Shown here: positions 25,342 through 33,513 of the stretch, one piece after another
How the letters are laid out: each line of letters opens with the position of its first letter
How positions within the stretch are numbered: the stretch's first letter is position 1
Assembly: GCF_040784935.1 (NCBI RefSeq)
Contig: NZ_CP160680.1
Span: forward strand, 620,001-684,000
Direction: 5' to 3'
Length of the DNA: 64,000 nucleotides
Source: Lewinella sp. LCG006
GTDB lineage: Bacteria > Bacteroidota > Bacteroidia > Chitinophagales > Saprospiraceae
Notes under the pieces: model-generated
Told to the model about the DNA's origin: nothing
The model's input: only the letters and a program-made list of their open reading frames with translations
The model's database searches: none
Position numbers and translations under genes: made by a program

Positions 25342-26556
25342 CTACTGTGCCAAAGCCAAGAGTTCCGGATGTTTCGAATTCGTAACACTGGCTTTGGCCA
25401 AATGTTGGTTCGCTAATGGCTGATTGCCTAAGGCGGTATAAATTCTCGCCAACAAGCGGTTAACGTCAATATTGTCAGGTCGGCGTTGGTATTCTTGCTG
25501 GGCGTAAGCTAAGGCTTGTTCCGGACTTTCATACAATTCCAAGTAAATAAAAGCGTATTCCATGTCCATTTGGTGGCCGCTATCGACATCTTCTTGTAGC
25601 ATTACCTGGATGTCGGACAGCGTAGCTTCCAGCTTTTCCTGCTTACCTTGCTGTTTGTAAATGCTTGCAAGATCGGTATAAAAACTTACTTCAGGAATAA
25701 TCTCGGCAGCAGCCAGGAGTTCGGTTTCAGCAGCAGCCAAGTCGCCTTCTTCCGTTTTCAATGTGGCCAGTTTCGCCATTGCAAAAGGATAATCTTCGCG
25801 CTCAGCCAGGGCCAGTTGGTACTGTTCTTTGGCTTTCACAGGATACCCATAGGTTTCGTAAAGCTCTCCCAGGGTGAGGCGTGCCCAACAAGTAGATTCT
25901 TGTCCGGGGAAACCCGCTGCTATCGCCATCTTCATCGCTTCTATGGCACCGTCAACATCTCCATGAATTTCCCGTAGGTAGGACACGCGGGAATACGAGC
26001 GCAGGTCGGGACGAATGCTTACCATCTTATCCGCCATCGCTACCGCTTCCGGGTAATTTCCTAATTCCACGTTAGCATCAACGAGGGCACCGTAAATTTG
26101 GGCGTTGTAGGGGTTAAGTTTGACGGCTTCTTCGGCCGTAGTGAGGGCATTGGTAAAATCGTGCTGCGACAACTCCACCGAAGCTCGGGTAGAAAGCAAA
26201 CGGAAACGCAAATCAGGTTCCACCAAGGCTTGCGCCAAGCCCTTCTCTACAACTTCCAATGCCGCCGGGTAATAGTGGCCATGCTCGCCAGTGATACGCG
26301 CTTCATTGATAAAAATTTGAGAAAGCTTCAAGTAGGCTTCGGCATCCTGAGGGTCTTTGCGCAGTGCTTGTTGTTGGCTTACATAGAGCCGTTGAATCTG
26401 GTCCCACTCTGTTCCTTGCCGCAAATCGGTGTGTCGGTCAAGGAGTTTAGGCAGGTCAATATCTTTGGTATCAGTAGTTTGTTGGGTAGTGGATGTGTTT
26501 TGGCAAGACCAGGTAAATAATGCTAAAAGTAAAAGAGTTGTTAGATTGAATTTCAT
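25342..26556 (-). CDS. TPR-repeat lipoprotein of the DUF4331 cluster
   Basis: 404 residues. Lipoprotein signal ending 'LFTWSC' (about Cys18). The rest is helical with about eight TPR-like units, e.g. 'AYLKLSQIFINEARITGEHG', 'LSTRASVELSQHDFTNALTTAEEAVKLNPYN', 'GALVDANVELGNYPEAVAMADKMVSIRPD' and 'YTDLASIYKQQGKQEKLEATL'. Overall plan and spacing resemble the other TPR protein of the cluster (30811-32082), in particular the stretch around 'REIHGDVDGAIEAMKMAI' compared with 'WEDHKGNLAFAIARLEEAK' there. It lies after the terminator of the T9SS-type DUF4331 gene, so it may have its own promoter. Likely an envelope scaffold; role unknown. Confidence 0.85.
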   Translation of the reverse strand: MKFNLTTLLLLALFTWSCQNTSTTQQTTDTKDIDLPKLLDRHTDLRQGTEWDQIQRLYVSQQQALRKDPQDAEAYLKLSQIFINEARITGEHGHYYPAALEVVEKGLAQALVEPDLRFRLLSTRASVELSQHDFTNALTTAEEAVKLNPYNAQIYGALVDANVELGNYPEAVAMADKMVSIRPDLRSYSRVSYLREIHGDVDGAIEAMKMAIAAGFPGQESTCWARLTLGELYETYGYPVKAKEQYQLALAEREDYPFAMAKLATLKTEEGDLAAAETELLAAAEIIPEVSFYTDLASIYKQQGKQEKLEATLSDIQVMLQEDVDSGHQMDMEYAFIYLELYESPEQALAYAQQEYQRRPDNIDVNRLLARIYTALGNQPLANQHLAKASVTNSKHPELLALAQ

Positions 26557-26582
26557 GGCAGTTAGTTTAAAAAAATAAAAAT

Positions 26583-26619
26583 GCTGACTCTTCGGGAGCG
26601 ACCCTTATGAAGAGTCAGC
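26583..26619 (-). terminator. Terminator of the DUF4331-T9SS gene
   Basis: GCTGACTCTTC (26583-26593) pairs with GAAGAGTCAGC (26609-26619). On the minus strand it is followed by ATTTTTATTTTTTTAAAC, a good uridine tail. It separates the DUF4331 genes from the TPR lipoprotein. Confidence 0.8.
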
Positions 26620-26642
26620 GTGACTATTGTCCAAAAAACAAT

Positions 26643-26676
26643 CTAGTGCCCTGTCTTTTTATCAACAGGGTACTAG
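26643..26676. other. Second inverted repeat after the DUF4331-T9SS gene
   Basis: CTAGTGCCCTGT (26643-26654) and ACAGGGTACTAG (26665-26676) pair almost perfectly over 12 bases with a 10-base loop, starting 15 bases past the DUF4331 stop. With the hairpin at 26583 this makes a double 3' structure, either a tandem terminator or an mRNA-stabilising end. Confidence 0.6.
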
Positions 26677-26691
26677 ACTGCTGGCTATCAC

Positions 26692-28758
26692 TTATCTGGA
26701 TTTAACCATTTTTATCACTTGCAGTACTTCACCGCGTTCGTTGGCTACCCGTAGGTAGTACAAGCCCGCAGGGTAAGCACTAGCATCCCATTGACGCTGG
26801 TAGATGCCTTCAGCAGCACCTTCACTCCAACGCTCGATCGTATGACCAGCAACGTCCATCACATCCATGGTCAGCTGGCTTGGTGTTGCCAGATCCAACT
26901 GTATGGTGGTGTTGGTACGGAACGGATTCGGGTAGTTACCTGCCTGGCGAACGACTGTAGGTTGGAGATCCAACTGTGGTGCCTGGCTCAGTGGTGCAAT
27001 GTTCAACTGCATGGTATTGTCTGCTACTTCCCCCGCACAAGCATCATCCCCGGCAAAGGGTAAGGCCAGGTAAGGGAAGCTCTTGTTGAACGGCTTATCA
27101 TTCGCTTCAACACCAGTGGTGTAAGTCAACACTCCTAAAAGGTCATCCGTTACCGGGCTGGCACTTTCACCAGGAATGTAATCGTCGTACCAAAGTCCTA
27201 TAGCAGCCAGGACAACCCCTGATACCGCTTGCAATTCGATGCGAGTCACATCATCCTCCAGACGGCGCCCGTTGGGGAAACCATCCATATTGGGAATAAA
27301 CTGTAGATCAGCATTGCCAGCGTAAGTAGGGTCCGTCAGTCCTAGAACCGCTGCTTGTACCAAGCCTAGGGAACTAAAGTTCGGATCATCCCGGGGAGTA
27401 GCAGGTACCGCCATGTTGAGGCGCAGCATGTCACCACCCGTAGGCAGGAAGTTATTGATAAAAGGCTTTCCTGCTGCCAAGGGATTACCGTTTTTACCGG
27501 TAGCCAATTGGTACGGCGGGAAGTTGGGCACCCCGGTATGGAAGATCGGCCAAAGGTCTACGGAACGAGGCTTACCTGGGCCAGGCAATAAGAGGGTACC
27601 AAAGATGGCATCATCCAGTGCAGTACCGGCGACGGCATCGCTGCCTTTCAGTGGGAACAGACCATCTTGTCCGTTGCCAAAGTCAAAGGTACCTAAAGAA
27701 TTCCGTTGGATACGTAGTGGTGCAAAACCAGGTACGGCTCCACCAAACAGATCATCATCCATGTACAAGCCCAATTCAGGGTTGTAGAAATACTGATCCA
27801 GCAAGGTATCTTGCAATTCCTGGTAAGGCGTAAGGCTGTTCCAGTAATCCTTCATGCCTACAGGAATGACGGCTTCGTTGGTCAGCGGCATACCCAGGCG
27901 AGAAACCTGTACCCACTCTCCGCTGTGTACTTCTCCGCCAGGCGTAAGCGTGCGGATAGAACGACGGCTGGCTGATGCCCAAACACCAATCACGAAGTTG
28001 GGATCCAGAATGCTGGTTGGCCCTGAAGTACCACGTGGTACCAGGTAACGAATAGGAATTTCCATCACGATTGCGCTGGTATTCATACAAGCCAGGCCAT
28101 CCTGAGCTTGGCCATTCTGACGTGGTGCATCACCAAGGTCAAAGATACCTGCCAAGTCTACAAAAAATGGATCATCCATGGGGCCAGCAAAAACACGCTC
28201 TCCTGTGATCGCATTGCGGCGAGCCAATCTCACCTGACGCTCGTAAGTAGAGTTCATCCCCACTGCTGATTCAATAGAACGCTCACCAATATTAGGTGGA
28301 GGTACTGGGCCACCACGAAGGATGGTCACGAAGGATGCTCCGCCGTTTTGGCTACGTTCCAGGTTGTAGCGGGTACGTAGGTTTTGTTGACCTAAACGAA
28401 TATTGAAAAAAGTGGAAGGATCTTCATTTTCCTTATAAAAGGTAAAACGGTAGATGATATCGTCGCCAGTAGTGCTGGGATCATTATCAATATGTATTTC
28501 GTAGCGAATATTTTCGCCAAACTGGTAGTAATTGGGGCCACCCTGCGGCAACTGCATAGGTACGTAAGTAGCCACAAAGACAATACTATTGCGGTTGACA
28601 GGGCTACGGAAGGCGTACAAATCGACGTTGTCCGCCAGGGGATCGTCAGCAATCATTGGTGCTTCGCGGTGCGACGAAGCTTGCAAGCTGGAGCTGCTAC
28701 CCCACACTAGGAGCAGGCACAACACCCAGGCCAGCTGAGTAAATTTATTGAGAAACAT
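26692..28758 (-). CDS. DUF4331 protein with type IX secretion C-terminal sorting domain
   Basis: 688 residues. Signal peptide, then the DUF4331 start 'ASSHREAPMIADDPLADNVDLYAFRSP'. The body includes 'YQFGENIRYEIHIDNDPS', 'VFAGPMDDPFFVDLAGIFDLG', 'VIGVWASASRRSIRTL', 'VSRLGMPLTNEAVIPVGMKDYWNSLTP' and the distal 'NDKPFNKSFPYLALPFAGDD'. Unlike its neighbour paralogue it continues for about 105 residues into a Por-type sorting domain ('NYPNPFRTNTTIQLDL...AYPAGLYYLRVANERGEVLQVIKMVK'). It is therefore predicted to cross the outer membrane by T9SS and to be surface-attached or released. DUF4331 has no known activity. Same transcript as the gene at 28826-30544, 67 bases upstream. Confidence 0.93.
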   Translation of the reverse strand: MFLNKFTQLAWVLCLLLVWGSSSSLQASSHREAPMIADDPLADNVDLYAFRSPVNRNSIVFVATYVPMQLPQGGPNYYQFGENIRYEIHIDNDPSTTGDDIIYRFTFYKENEDPSTFFNIRLGQQNLRTRYNLERSQNGGASFVTILRGGPVPPPNIGERSIESAVGMNSTYERQVRLARRNAITGERVFAGPMDDPFFVDLAGIFDLGDAPRQNGQAQDGLACMNTSAIVMEIPIRYLVPRGTSGPTSILDPNFVIGVWASASRRSIRTLTPGGEVHSGEWVQVSRLGMPLTNEAVIPVGMKDYWNSLTPYQELQDTLLDQYFYNPELGLYMDDDLFGGAVPGFAPLRIQRNSLGTFDFGNGQDGLFPLKGSDAVAGTALDDAIFGTLLLPGPGKPRSVDLWPIFHTGVPNFPPYQLATGKNGNPLAAGKPFINNFLPTGGDMLRLNMAVPATPRDDPNFSSLGLVQAAVLGLTDPTYAGNADLQFIPNMDGFPNGRRLEDDVTRIELQAVSGVVLAAIGLWYDDYIPGESASPVTDDLLGVLTYTTGVEANDKPFNKSFPYLALPFAGDDACAGEVADNTMQLNIAPLSQAPQLDLQPTVVRQAGNYPNPFRTNTTIQLDLATPSQLTMDVMDVAGHTIERWSEGAAEGIYQRQWDASAYPAGLYYLRVANERGEVLQVIKMVKSR

Positions 28759-28825
28759 AATTATTATTTTATAGTTGAATAGTACCCTTTCGGAAACTAC
28801 TGTTGTTGTTAAAAATGGTCAGTGC

Positions 28826-30544
28826 TTACTCCAACTCGGTTCCAGCCCAAGGGGCAGCGATGTATGGGAAAGTAGCGCTAAATGGCTTGTCATTCTGCTC
28901 CACACCCGTGCTGTAAGTCAGTACGTTCACCAAGTCCTGGGTTACCGGATTGGCACCTCCAGCGGTGTAATCATCGTACCATAAACCAACGGCTGCGAGT
29001 ACAATACCACTCACGGCTTGCAACTCGATACGGGTGACATCATCCTCCAGGCGACGGCCATTGGGGAAACCATCCATATTGGGAATAAACTCTAGGTCGG
29101 CAGTAGAAGCGTAGGTAGGATCTGTCAATCCAAGAACGGCTGCTTGTACCAATCCGAGTGAGCTGAAAGCGGGATCGTTGCGATCGGTTACAGGCACGGC
29201 CATGTTCAGGCGCAGCATGTCACCACCATTGGGCAAAAAGTTGTTGATGAAGGGCTTACCTGCTGCCAATGGGTTACCATTTTTGCCGGTAGCCAGTTGG
29301 TAAGGCGGAAAGTTGGGTGCTCCCGTGTGGAAGATGGGCCAAAGGTCGACCGAACGTGGCAAGCCTGGGCCAGGCAGGAGGAGGGTACCAAAGATGGCAT
29401 CATCCAGTGCGGTGCCAGCTACAGCAGCAGATCCTTTCAAAGCATACAGACCATCCTGGCCATTGCCAAAATCAAAGCCTTGCAAAGAATTGCGCTGGAT
29501 GCGCAAAGCTGCAAAAGCAGGTACTGCACCACCAAACTGGTCGTCGTCCATATAGAGCGACAGCTCAGGGTTGTAGAAAAATCCATCCAGTGAAGTATCA
29601 GCAAGTTCATCGTAAGGCGTCAGTCCGTTCCAGTAGTCTTTCATGCCGATGGGGATCACTACTTCGTTGGTCAGCGGCATTCCCAGGCGCGAAACCTGAA
29701 CCCAGTCGCCAGAAGTAGTAGAAGCACCATCAAAGCCCAGCGTACGTACCGCTTGACGGCTGGCTGATGCCCAAACACCAATCACGTAATCACCATCCAG
29801 GATATTGGCCGGTGTAGCCGCTGCACCTTCTTTCAAGAGGAAGCTGATCGGAATTTTAAGGGCCAGGGTATGCACATTGTAACGGGCCAATCCATCACGG
29901 TTTTCTCCATTCTGACGAGGAGAATTTCCCAGGTCAAAAATACCACCCAAGTCCACGAAGAAAGGATCATCCACAGGGCCCGCAAATACGGTTTCGCCCG
30001 TGCTGCTGTTCGTGATCGCATTTTGCATCAATTGTGCATACGTAGTATTCAAACCAACGCCACTCTCGATGCTACGAGGACCGATGTAGTTGGGAGGAAC
30101 GATACCGTTGGAAACGATGGTTTCAAAGGAATCGCCGCCATCTACACTACGCTCCAGCGTATAAGTTGTTTTGAGGTTTTGTGCCCCCAGACGGATATTG
30201 AAGAAAGTAGTAGGATCTTCGTTGGTCCGCTGAAAAGTAAAGCGATAAACAATTTCATCCCCAGGGATAGCAGCATCGTTGTCGATGTGAATTTCATAAC
30301 GAATGTTTTCCCCGAAGGTGTAGTAGTTGGGGCCACCATAAGGAAGTTCGGCGGGAATGTAATTGGCAATGATCGTGATGGTATTCGGATCATCGGGGCT
30401 ACGGAAAGCGTAGAGGTCCGTATTGTCCGCTAATGGATCATTCGCGATGAGCGGTGCTTCCCGGTGGCTGGAAGCCATGACCGGTTGTACTACCCACAGC
30501 ATCATAAAGAGTGCACCTAAGAAAGTGCCTAATTTGGTTCTCAT
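28826..30544 (-). CDS. DUF4331 protein, full length, without sorting domain
   Basis: 572 residues with signal peptide ('LFMMLWVVQPVMA') and the family start 'SSHREAPLIANDPLADNTDLYAFRSP'. Very similar along its whole length to the next gene (shared blocks include 'GTALDDAIFGTLLLPGPG', 'PNMDGFPNGRRLEDDV', 'RIELQAVSG'), so the two are tandem duplicates. It stops just after 'FSATFPYIAAPWAGTELE', where the paralogue goes on into a sorting domain. Predicted periplasmic. First gene of a transcript whose leader carries a large inverted repeat (30601-30647) and an ECF-like promoter motif (30754-30788). Confidence 0.93.
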   Translation of the reverse strand: MRTKLGTFLGALFMMLWVVQPVMASSHREAPLIANDPLADNTDLYAFRSPDDPNTITIIANYIPAELPYGGPNYYTFGENIRYEIHIDNDAAIPGDEIVYRFTFQRTNEDPTTFFNIRLGAQNLKTTYTLERSVDGGDSFETIVSNGIVPPNYIGPRSIESGVGLNTTYAQLMQNAITNSSTGETVFAGPVDDPFFVDLGGIFDLGNSPRQNGENRDGLARYNVHTLALKIPISFLLKEGAAATPANILDGDYVIGVWASASRQAVRTLGFDGASTTSGDWVQVSRLGMPLTNEVVIPIGMKDYWNGLTPYDELADTSLDGFFYNPELSLYMDDDQFGGAVPAFAALRIQRNSLQGFDFGNGQDGLYALKGSAAVAGTALDDAIFGTLLLPGPGLPRSVDLWPIFHTGAPNFPPYQLATGKNGNPLAAGKPFINNFLPNGGDMLRLNMAVPVTDRNDPAFSSLGLVQAAVLGLTDPTYASTADLEFIPNMDGFPNGRRLEDDVTRIELQAVSGIVLAAVGLWYDDYTAGGANPVTQDLVNVLTYSTGVEQNDKPFSATFPYIAAPWAGTELE

Positions 30545-30600
30545 AACACATTTGGTTTAAATTAAAAGATTTAGTTTCCTGGTTTTCAGTCATCAAAGAG

Positions 30601-30647
30601 CTGCCAGCCCTTCACCGTTACAGATGAAAGGATATAAGAGCTGGCAG
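30601..30647 (-). other. Inverted repeat in the leader of the full-length DUF4331 transcript
   Basis: CTGCCAGC (30601-30608) pairs with GCTGGCAG (30640-30647), and inside it CCTTCA pairs with TGAAAGG. The minus-strand copy is not followed by a T run, so it looks more like a leader structure between the motif at 30754 and the ATG at 30544 than a simple terminator. It could instead be a weak terminator of the TPR gene. Confidence 0.45.
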
Positions 30648-30753
30648 ATTCGAATTTTGGGAGGTTAATAGAGTTCCCTGGTGTTGTTAAATACTGTCAA
30701 ACAATGCTCAGTGGGATAAGACTTGGAAAGTGTTTGTTCAGTCGTTATATAAG

Positions 30754-30788
30754 TACCTACGAGAGGGCGGTTGTAAGTGGATGTTTTT
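30754..30788 (-). promoter_or_regulatory. ECF-like bipartite promoter motif, copy 2
   Basis: Minus strand: AAAAACATCCA (30788-30778), 13 bases, TCTCGTAGGTA (30764-30754). Both 11-mers and the 13-base gap are identical to the copy at 33514-33548. CATCCA and CGTA lie 16 bases apart, as -35 and -10 elements of an extracytoplasmic-function sigma factor would. An A/T-rich near-palindrome (GTTTTTATTTTAAAAAAAC region) lies directly upstream in both copies and could be an UP-like element. Predicted to start the transcript of the two full-length DUF4331 genes, with a leader of about 200 bases. Confidence 0.6.
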
Positions 30789-30810
30789 TGGGGTTTTTAT
30801 TTTAAAAAAA

Positions 30811-32082
30811 CTAAAATTCAATCTCAGCGAAAGCTACCGGGCCAATTTCAAAGGCTGCACCCGCCAGTTCCTCTTTCGTAAAACCTTGTATTTCTTCATG
30901 GTAGGGGAAAATTTCCCGCAAGTGCATCATGGCTACTGGTTCGAAAGTCTTTTGCCAAACATGCTGCATGGCGACTTCCTGTGCAGCGGTAACTGAACCG
31001 TTGCGATAATAAGCATAGGCCAGTAAATCGTAGGTTTCGGGAGTGGGGCGTTCTCTTACTTCGGCCAAGGCCAGTACTAATGCATTTTGTTTGCGTGTTT
31101 TTTCCAGTTCCAATTCACAGATAGGAATTCGGTACATGTGCCCGTAGGCGGGTACTTTTGTCGTTAGCCGAAAAGTTTCCTCTTCGTCGGTGGCGCAAGC
31201 TTGGTTGCCCTCGTAGGCATAGATTTCTGCGAGAAGTAGATGTAAATCCGGGCTATCGTTATGGCGCATAATCTGGTGCACCATTTCTCTTGCTAGGCGA
31301 GGATTATCGTCATGGGCATAAGCCATCCAGGCTAAGCCTTTGTACACATACCAGTTGCCAGGATCAAGGGCTAAGGTCATCCGATAGTGTTCATAAGCCT
31401 TCTCTACTTCACCTTGGTGACCATAAAAATCAGCTAAATTAGCGTACAACCATATTGCCTGGGTTTTGTCGGTTAGCGGGTCAAGGTTTTCCTTAGCCTC
31501 TTCCAAGCGGGCGATTGCGAAAGCAAGATTACCTTTATGGTCTTCCCATTTTGCTTTTCGGATCAGGTAGTTAAAACCACCTTTGGTATATATTTTTTGT
31601 AAGAGCCTTTCCGCTTCCTCGTACTGGCCCAGTTCCATCTTTACATCAAATAAAAGATAAGTGCTCGTCATTTGGTTATCACTCCGGCCCATGGCTTCTT
31701 CGGCCAGGAGGAGTGCTTCTTGAAAGCGGTGTTGGCTAATGTAATTTCGTGCCAGTGCGCGAAGGAAAGTAGTGCGCTGAAGGGAAGCCGCTGCCAAACC
31801 ATTGGTCAGCAAATCTTCCGCTTCTTTAAGATCATCGATGCGGGCAAAAGCGTTGAAACGAGCTTCATAGGCGTTTGCCAACTGAAGGGCAAAAGTAAGC
31901 TGCTCGGGACTGTTCTCTAATTTTGCCGACCAGAAAGCTATTTCCTGATCGTAGTACGCTGCCCGGTAGGTAGGCTGATAAAGTTGATTGATTGCTGTAG
32001 CCTGTACCAGAGGAGCCTCGCTTGAGGTAGAAAAAAAGGAGAGTATGCCCTTGAGACTCAGGGCCAAGAGTAAGGTAAGCAT
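30811..32082 (-). CDS. TPR-repeat protein of the DUF4331 cluster
   Basis: 423 residues. Hydrophobic N-terminus ('MLTLLLALSLKGILSFF') that could be a signal peptide or anchor; no lipobox. The rest is TPR-like: 'FALQLANAYEARFNAFARIDDLKEAEDLLTNGL', 'FLRALARNYISQHRFQEALLLAEEAM', 'IWLYANLADFYGHQGEVEKAYEHYRMTLALDPGNWYVYKGLAWMAYAHDD', 'TYDLLAYAYYRNGSVTAAQEVA'. It lies between the split DUF4331 halves (upstream) and the full-length pair (downstream). Its stop codon is 23 bases before the second promoter motif, so it ends the first transcript. Probably a periplasmic partner or scaffold for DUF4331 proteins; inference from linkage only. Confidence 0.82.
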   Translation of the reverse strand: MLTLLLALSLKGILSFFSTSSEAPLVQATAINQLYQPTYRAAYYDQEIAFWSAKLENSPEQLTFALQLANAYEARFNAFARIDDLKEAEDLLTNGLAAASLQRTTFLRALARNYISQHRFQEALLLAEEAMGRSDNQMTSTYLLFDVKMELGQYEEAERLLQKIYTKGGFNYLIRKAKWEDHKGNLAFAIARLEEAKENLDPLTDKTQAIWLYANLADFYGHQGEVEKAYEHYRMTLALDPGNWYVYKGLAWMAYAHDDNPRLAREMVHQIMRHNDSPDLHLLLAEIYAYEGNQACATDEEETFRLTTKVPAYGHMYRIPICELELEKTRKQNALVLALAEVRERPTPETYDLLAYAYYRNGSVTAAQEVAMQHVWQKTFEPVAMMHLREIFPYHEEIQGFTKEELAGAAFEIGPVAFAEIEF

Positions 32083-32128
32083 GGTGCGTGGCTTGAAGTG
32101 GAGAAAAAAGGAGAGAAAGTCTTTCGCC

Positions 32129-32154
32129 CCTGCTTTGGTGTTTTACCAAGCAGG
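32129..32154 (-). other. Hairpin between the DUF4331-C half and TPR genes
   Basis: CCTGCTTTGGT (32129-32139) pairs with ACCAAGCAGG (32145-32154), with one bulged T and a 5-base loop. On the minus strand T-rich sequence follows only after about 20 bases, so it could be a partial terminator or attenuator reducing expression of the TPR gene relative to the DUF4331 halves. Confidence 0.4.
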
Positions 32155-32193
32155 AGCAAAAGATCAAAAACTGTTTGGGTTAAACGCTATCAC

Positions 32194-32739
32194 CTACCAA
32201 GGGCTAGCCAGGTAAGGAAAGCTGGTAGAGAATGCCTTGTCATTGGCATCAACATTATCAGAAGTAAGACCAGGATTAGCCGTTCCGTCAGGACCACCAA
32301 AGATGAGTAGCAATTCTACGTCGATTACATCATCAGCCAAGGCACGACCAGTCAGTACGTTGGTACCGTCGAAGAAAGTTGTTGGCTTATCGGTGGCAAC
32401 AGAAAGTACATCCGTTGCTAAAACAGAGGTGAACGTTGTTGCATCTAGTCCGAGTGCATTGGTGGTATAACCAGCGTTTAGGGCCAGCAAGCGCGCTTCA
32501 AAAGCACTCGCAAAAGCAGCTCCCATCGCGCTAGGAGTCGTCTCATTGAATTCGTCTTTACGGCTTTCGCTTACGAATACGGTATTGATGGCAGGACGGC
32601 CCTTTTGATCGGCCTGGTCATATACGCCGGTGAAGTCGAAGTCGTCATCCATCATTTCATCATCATCACAAGAAGAGAAAGCGAATACACAGAGCAACAG
32701 CATGGTGAGCGTTGCGAAAAATTTATTGGAAAAAGTCAT
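32194..32739 (-). CDS. Lipoprotein equal to the C-terminal half of DUF4331
   Basis: 181 residues. Lipoprotein signal ending 'FAFSSC' (Cys24), a run of Asp ('DDDEMMDDDFDF'), then a segment that lines up with the second half of the full-length DUF4331 proteins. 'YDQADQKGRPAINTVFVSESRKDEFNETTPS' corresponds to 'VQVSRLGMPLTNEAVIPVGMKDYWNSLTP', and the end 'NDKAFSTSFPYLASPW' corresponds to 'NDKPFNKSFPYLALPF'. It lacks the large middle insert. It starts 53 bases after the gene for the N-terminal half, so both halves are made from one transcript, one lipidated and the other not. Confidence 0.82.
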   Translation of the reverse strand: MTFSNKFFATLTMLLLCVFAFSSCDDDEMMDDDFDFTGVYDQADQKGRPAINTVFVSESRKDEFNETTPSAMGAAFASAFEARLLALNAGYTTNALGLDATTFTSVLATDVLSVATDKPTTFFDGTNVLTGRALADDVIDVELLLIFGGPDGTANPGLTSDNVDANDKAFSTSFPYLASPW

Positions 32740-32792
32740 GGTTGTTAATTTAAATAGTCTTGAAAAAGGTTGGGTTTACGAAAGGGCACTAA

Positions 32793-33452
32793 TTAGCGCT
32801 TCAGTTTGGTCTCTACCCAAGTGTTCAATGTAGCGGCGTTTCCTAATTGAGACTTAGGAACTTCAACAACTACCGCCAGCACGTTGGTACCCGCAAAGGT
32901 GTCGGTACCAGGGTTGCTAAAACCAGTGGCCGTACCACCCAGAATAGCAGAATATGCACCTAGATCGAAAAAGAAGGGATCATCACGAGGGCCAGCGAAT
33001 ACCGTTACACCGTTGTTAGTAGCCGTTTTCATGGTTTCTCCATAAACGGTGATCTCGGTTTCTACGCGGTTAGCATCCGACATGATGGAGCTTTCTGTCC
33101 CCTTCATAGAAGGAGCTACTGGGCCAAAAACGATCATCTTACCATCGCGAGCAATGGCCTGAATCACGAGGTCTTCTACGTTATCGCCATCATTATCGAT
33201 ATTGAATTCGATGAGGGTGTTTTCGTCAAAGGCCGCATTGGCCGTTGCACCAGGAGATAAAAGACCTTGTACAGTAGCGACAAAAACAAGGTTGTCGTTA
33301 TTGTTAGGATTTTGGAAAGCGAAGTAATCCGCAATGTCCTGTCCGGTATTGGTCACCTTAGGTGCGTCAATGTGATCGGCAGAAAGAAATAATACGAAAC
33401 CCACTGCCATGGAGGCCAAAGTGAGTAGGGTGATTTTGAACTTAGTCATCAT
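32793..33452 (-). CDS. N-terminal half of DUF4331 as a separate exported protein
   Basis: 219 residues from the chosen start 'MMTKFKITLLTLASMAVGFVLFLSA', a signal peptide; 18 further codons upstream are open but give no better signal. 'SADHIDAPKVTNTGQDIADYFAFQNPNN' corresponds to 'SSHREAP...DLYAFRSP' of full-length DUF4331, and 'IEFNIDNDGDNVEDLVIQ', 'VTVFAGPRDDPFFFDLGAY' and 'NVLAVVVEVPKSQLG' follow in the family order. The protein ends at the point where full-length members read 'IGVWASASR'. First gene after promoter motif copy 1; the C-terminal half follows as its own lipoprotein gene. Confidence 0.85.
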   Translation of the reverse strand: MMTKFKITLLTLASMAVGFVLFLSADHIDAPKVTNTGQDIADYFAFQNPNNNDNLVFVATVQGLLSPGATANAAFDENTLIEFNIDNDGDNVEDLVIQAIARDGKMIVFGPVAPSMKGTESSIMSDANRVETEITVYGETMKTATNNGVTVFAGPRDDPFFFDLGAYSAILGGTATGFSNPGTDTFAGTNVLAVVVEVPKSQLGNAATLNTWVETKLKR

Positions 33453-33513
33453 CTTGATTGAAATCATTTGGTTTGAAAATAGTGTACGTGCTTTACTGTT
33501 GCACATTCACTAC

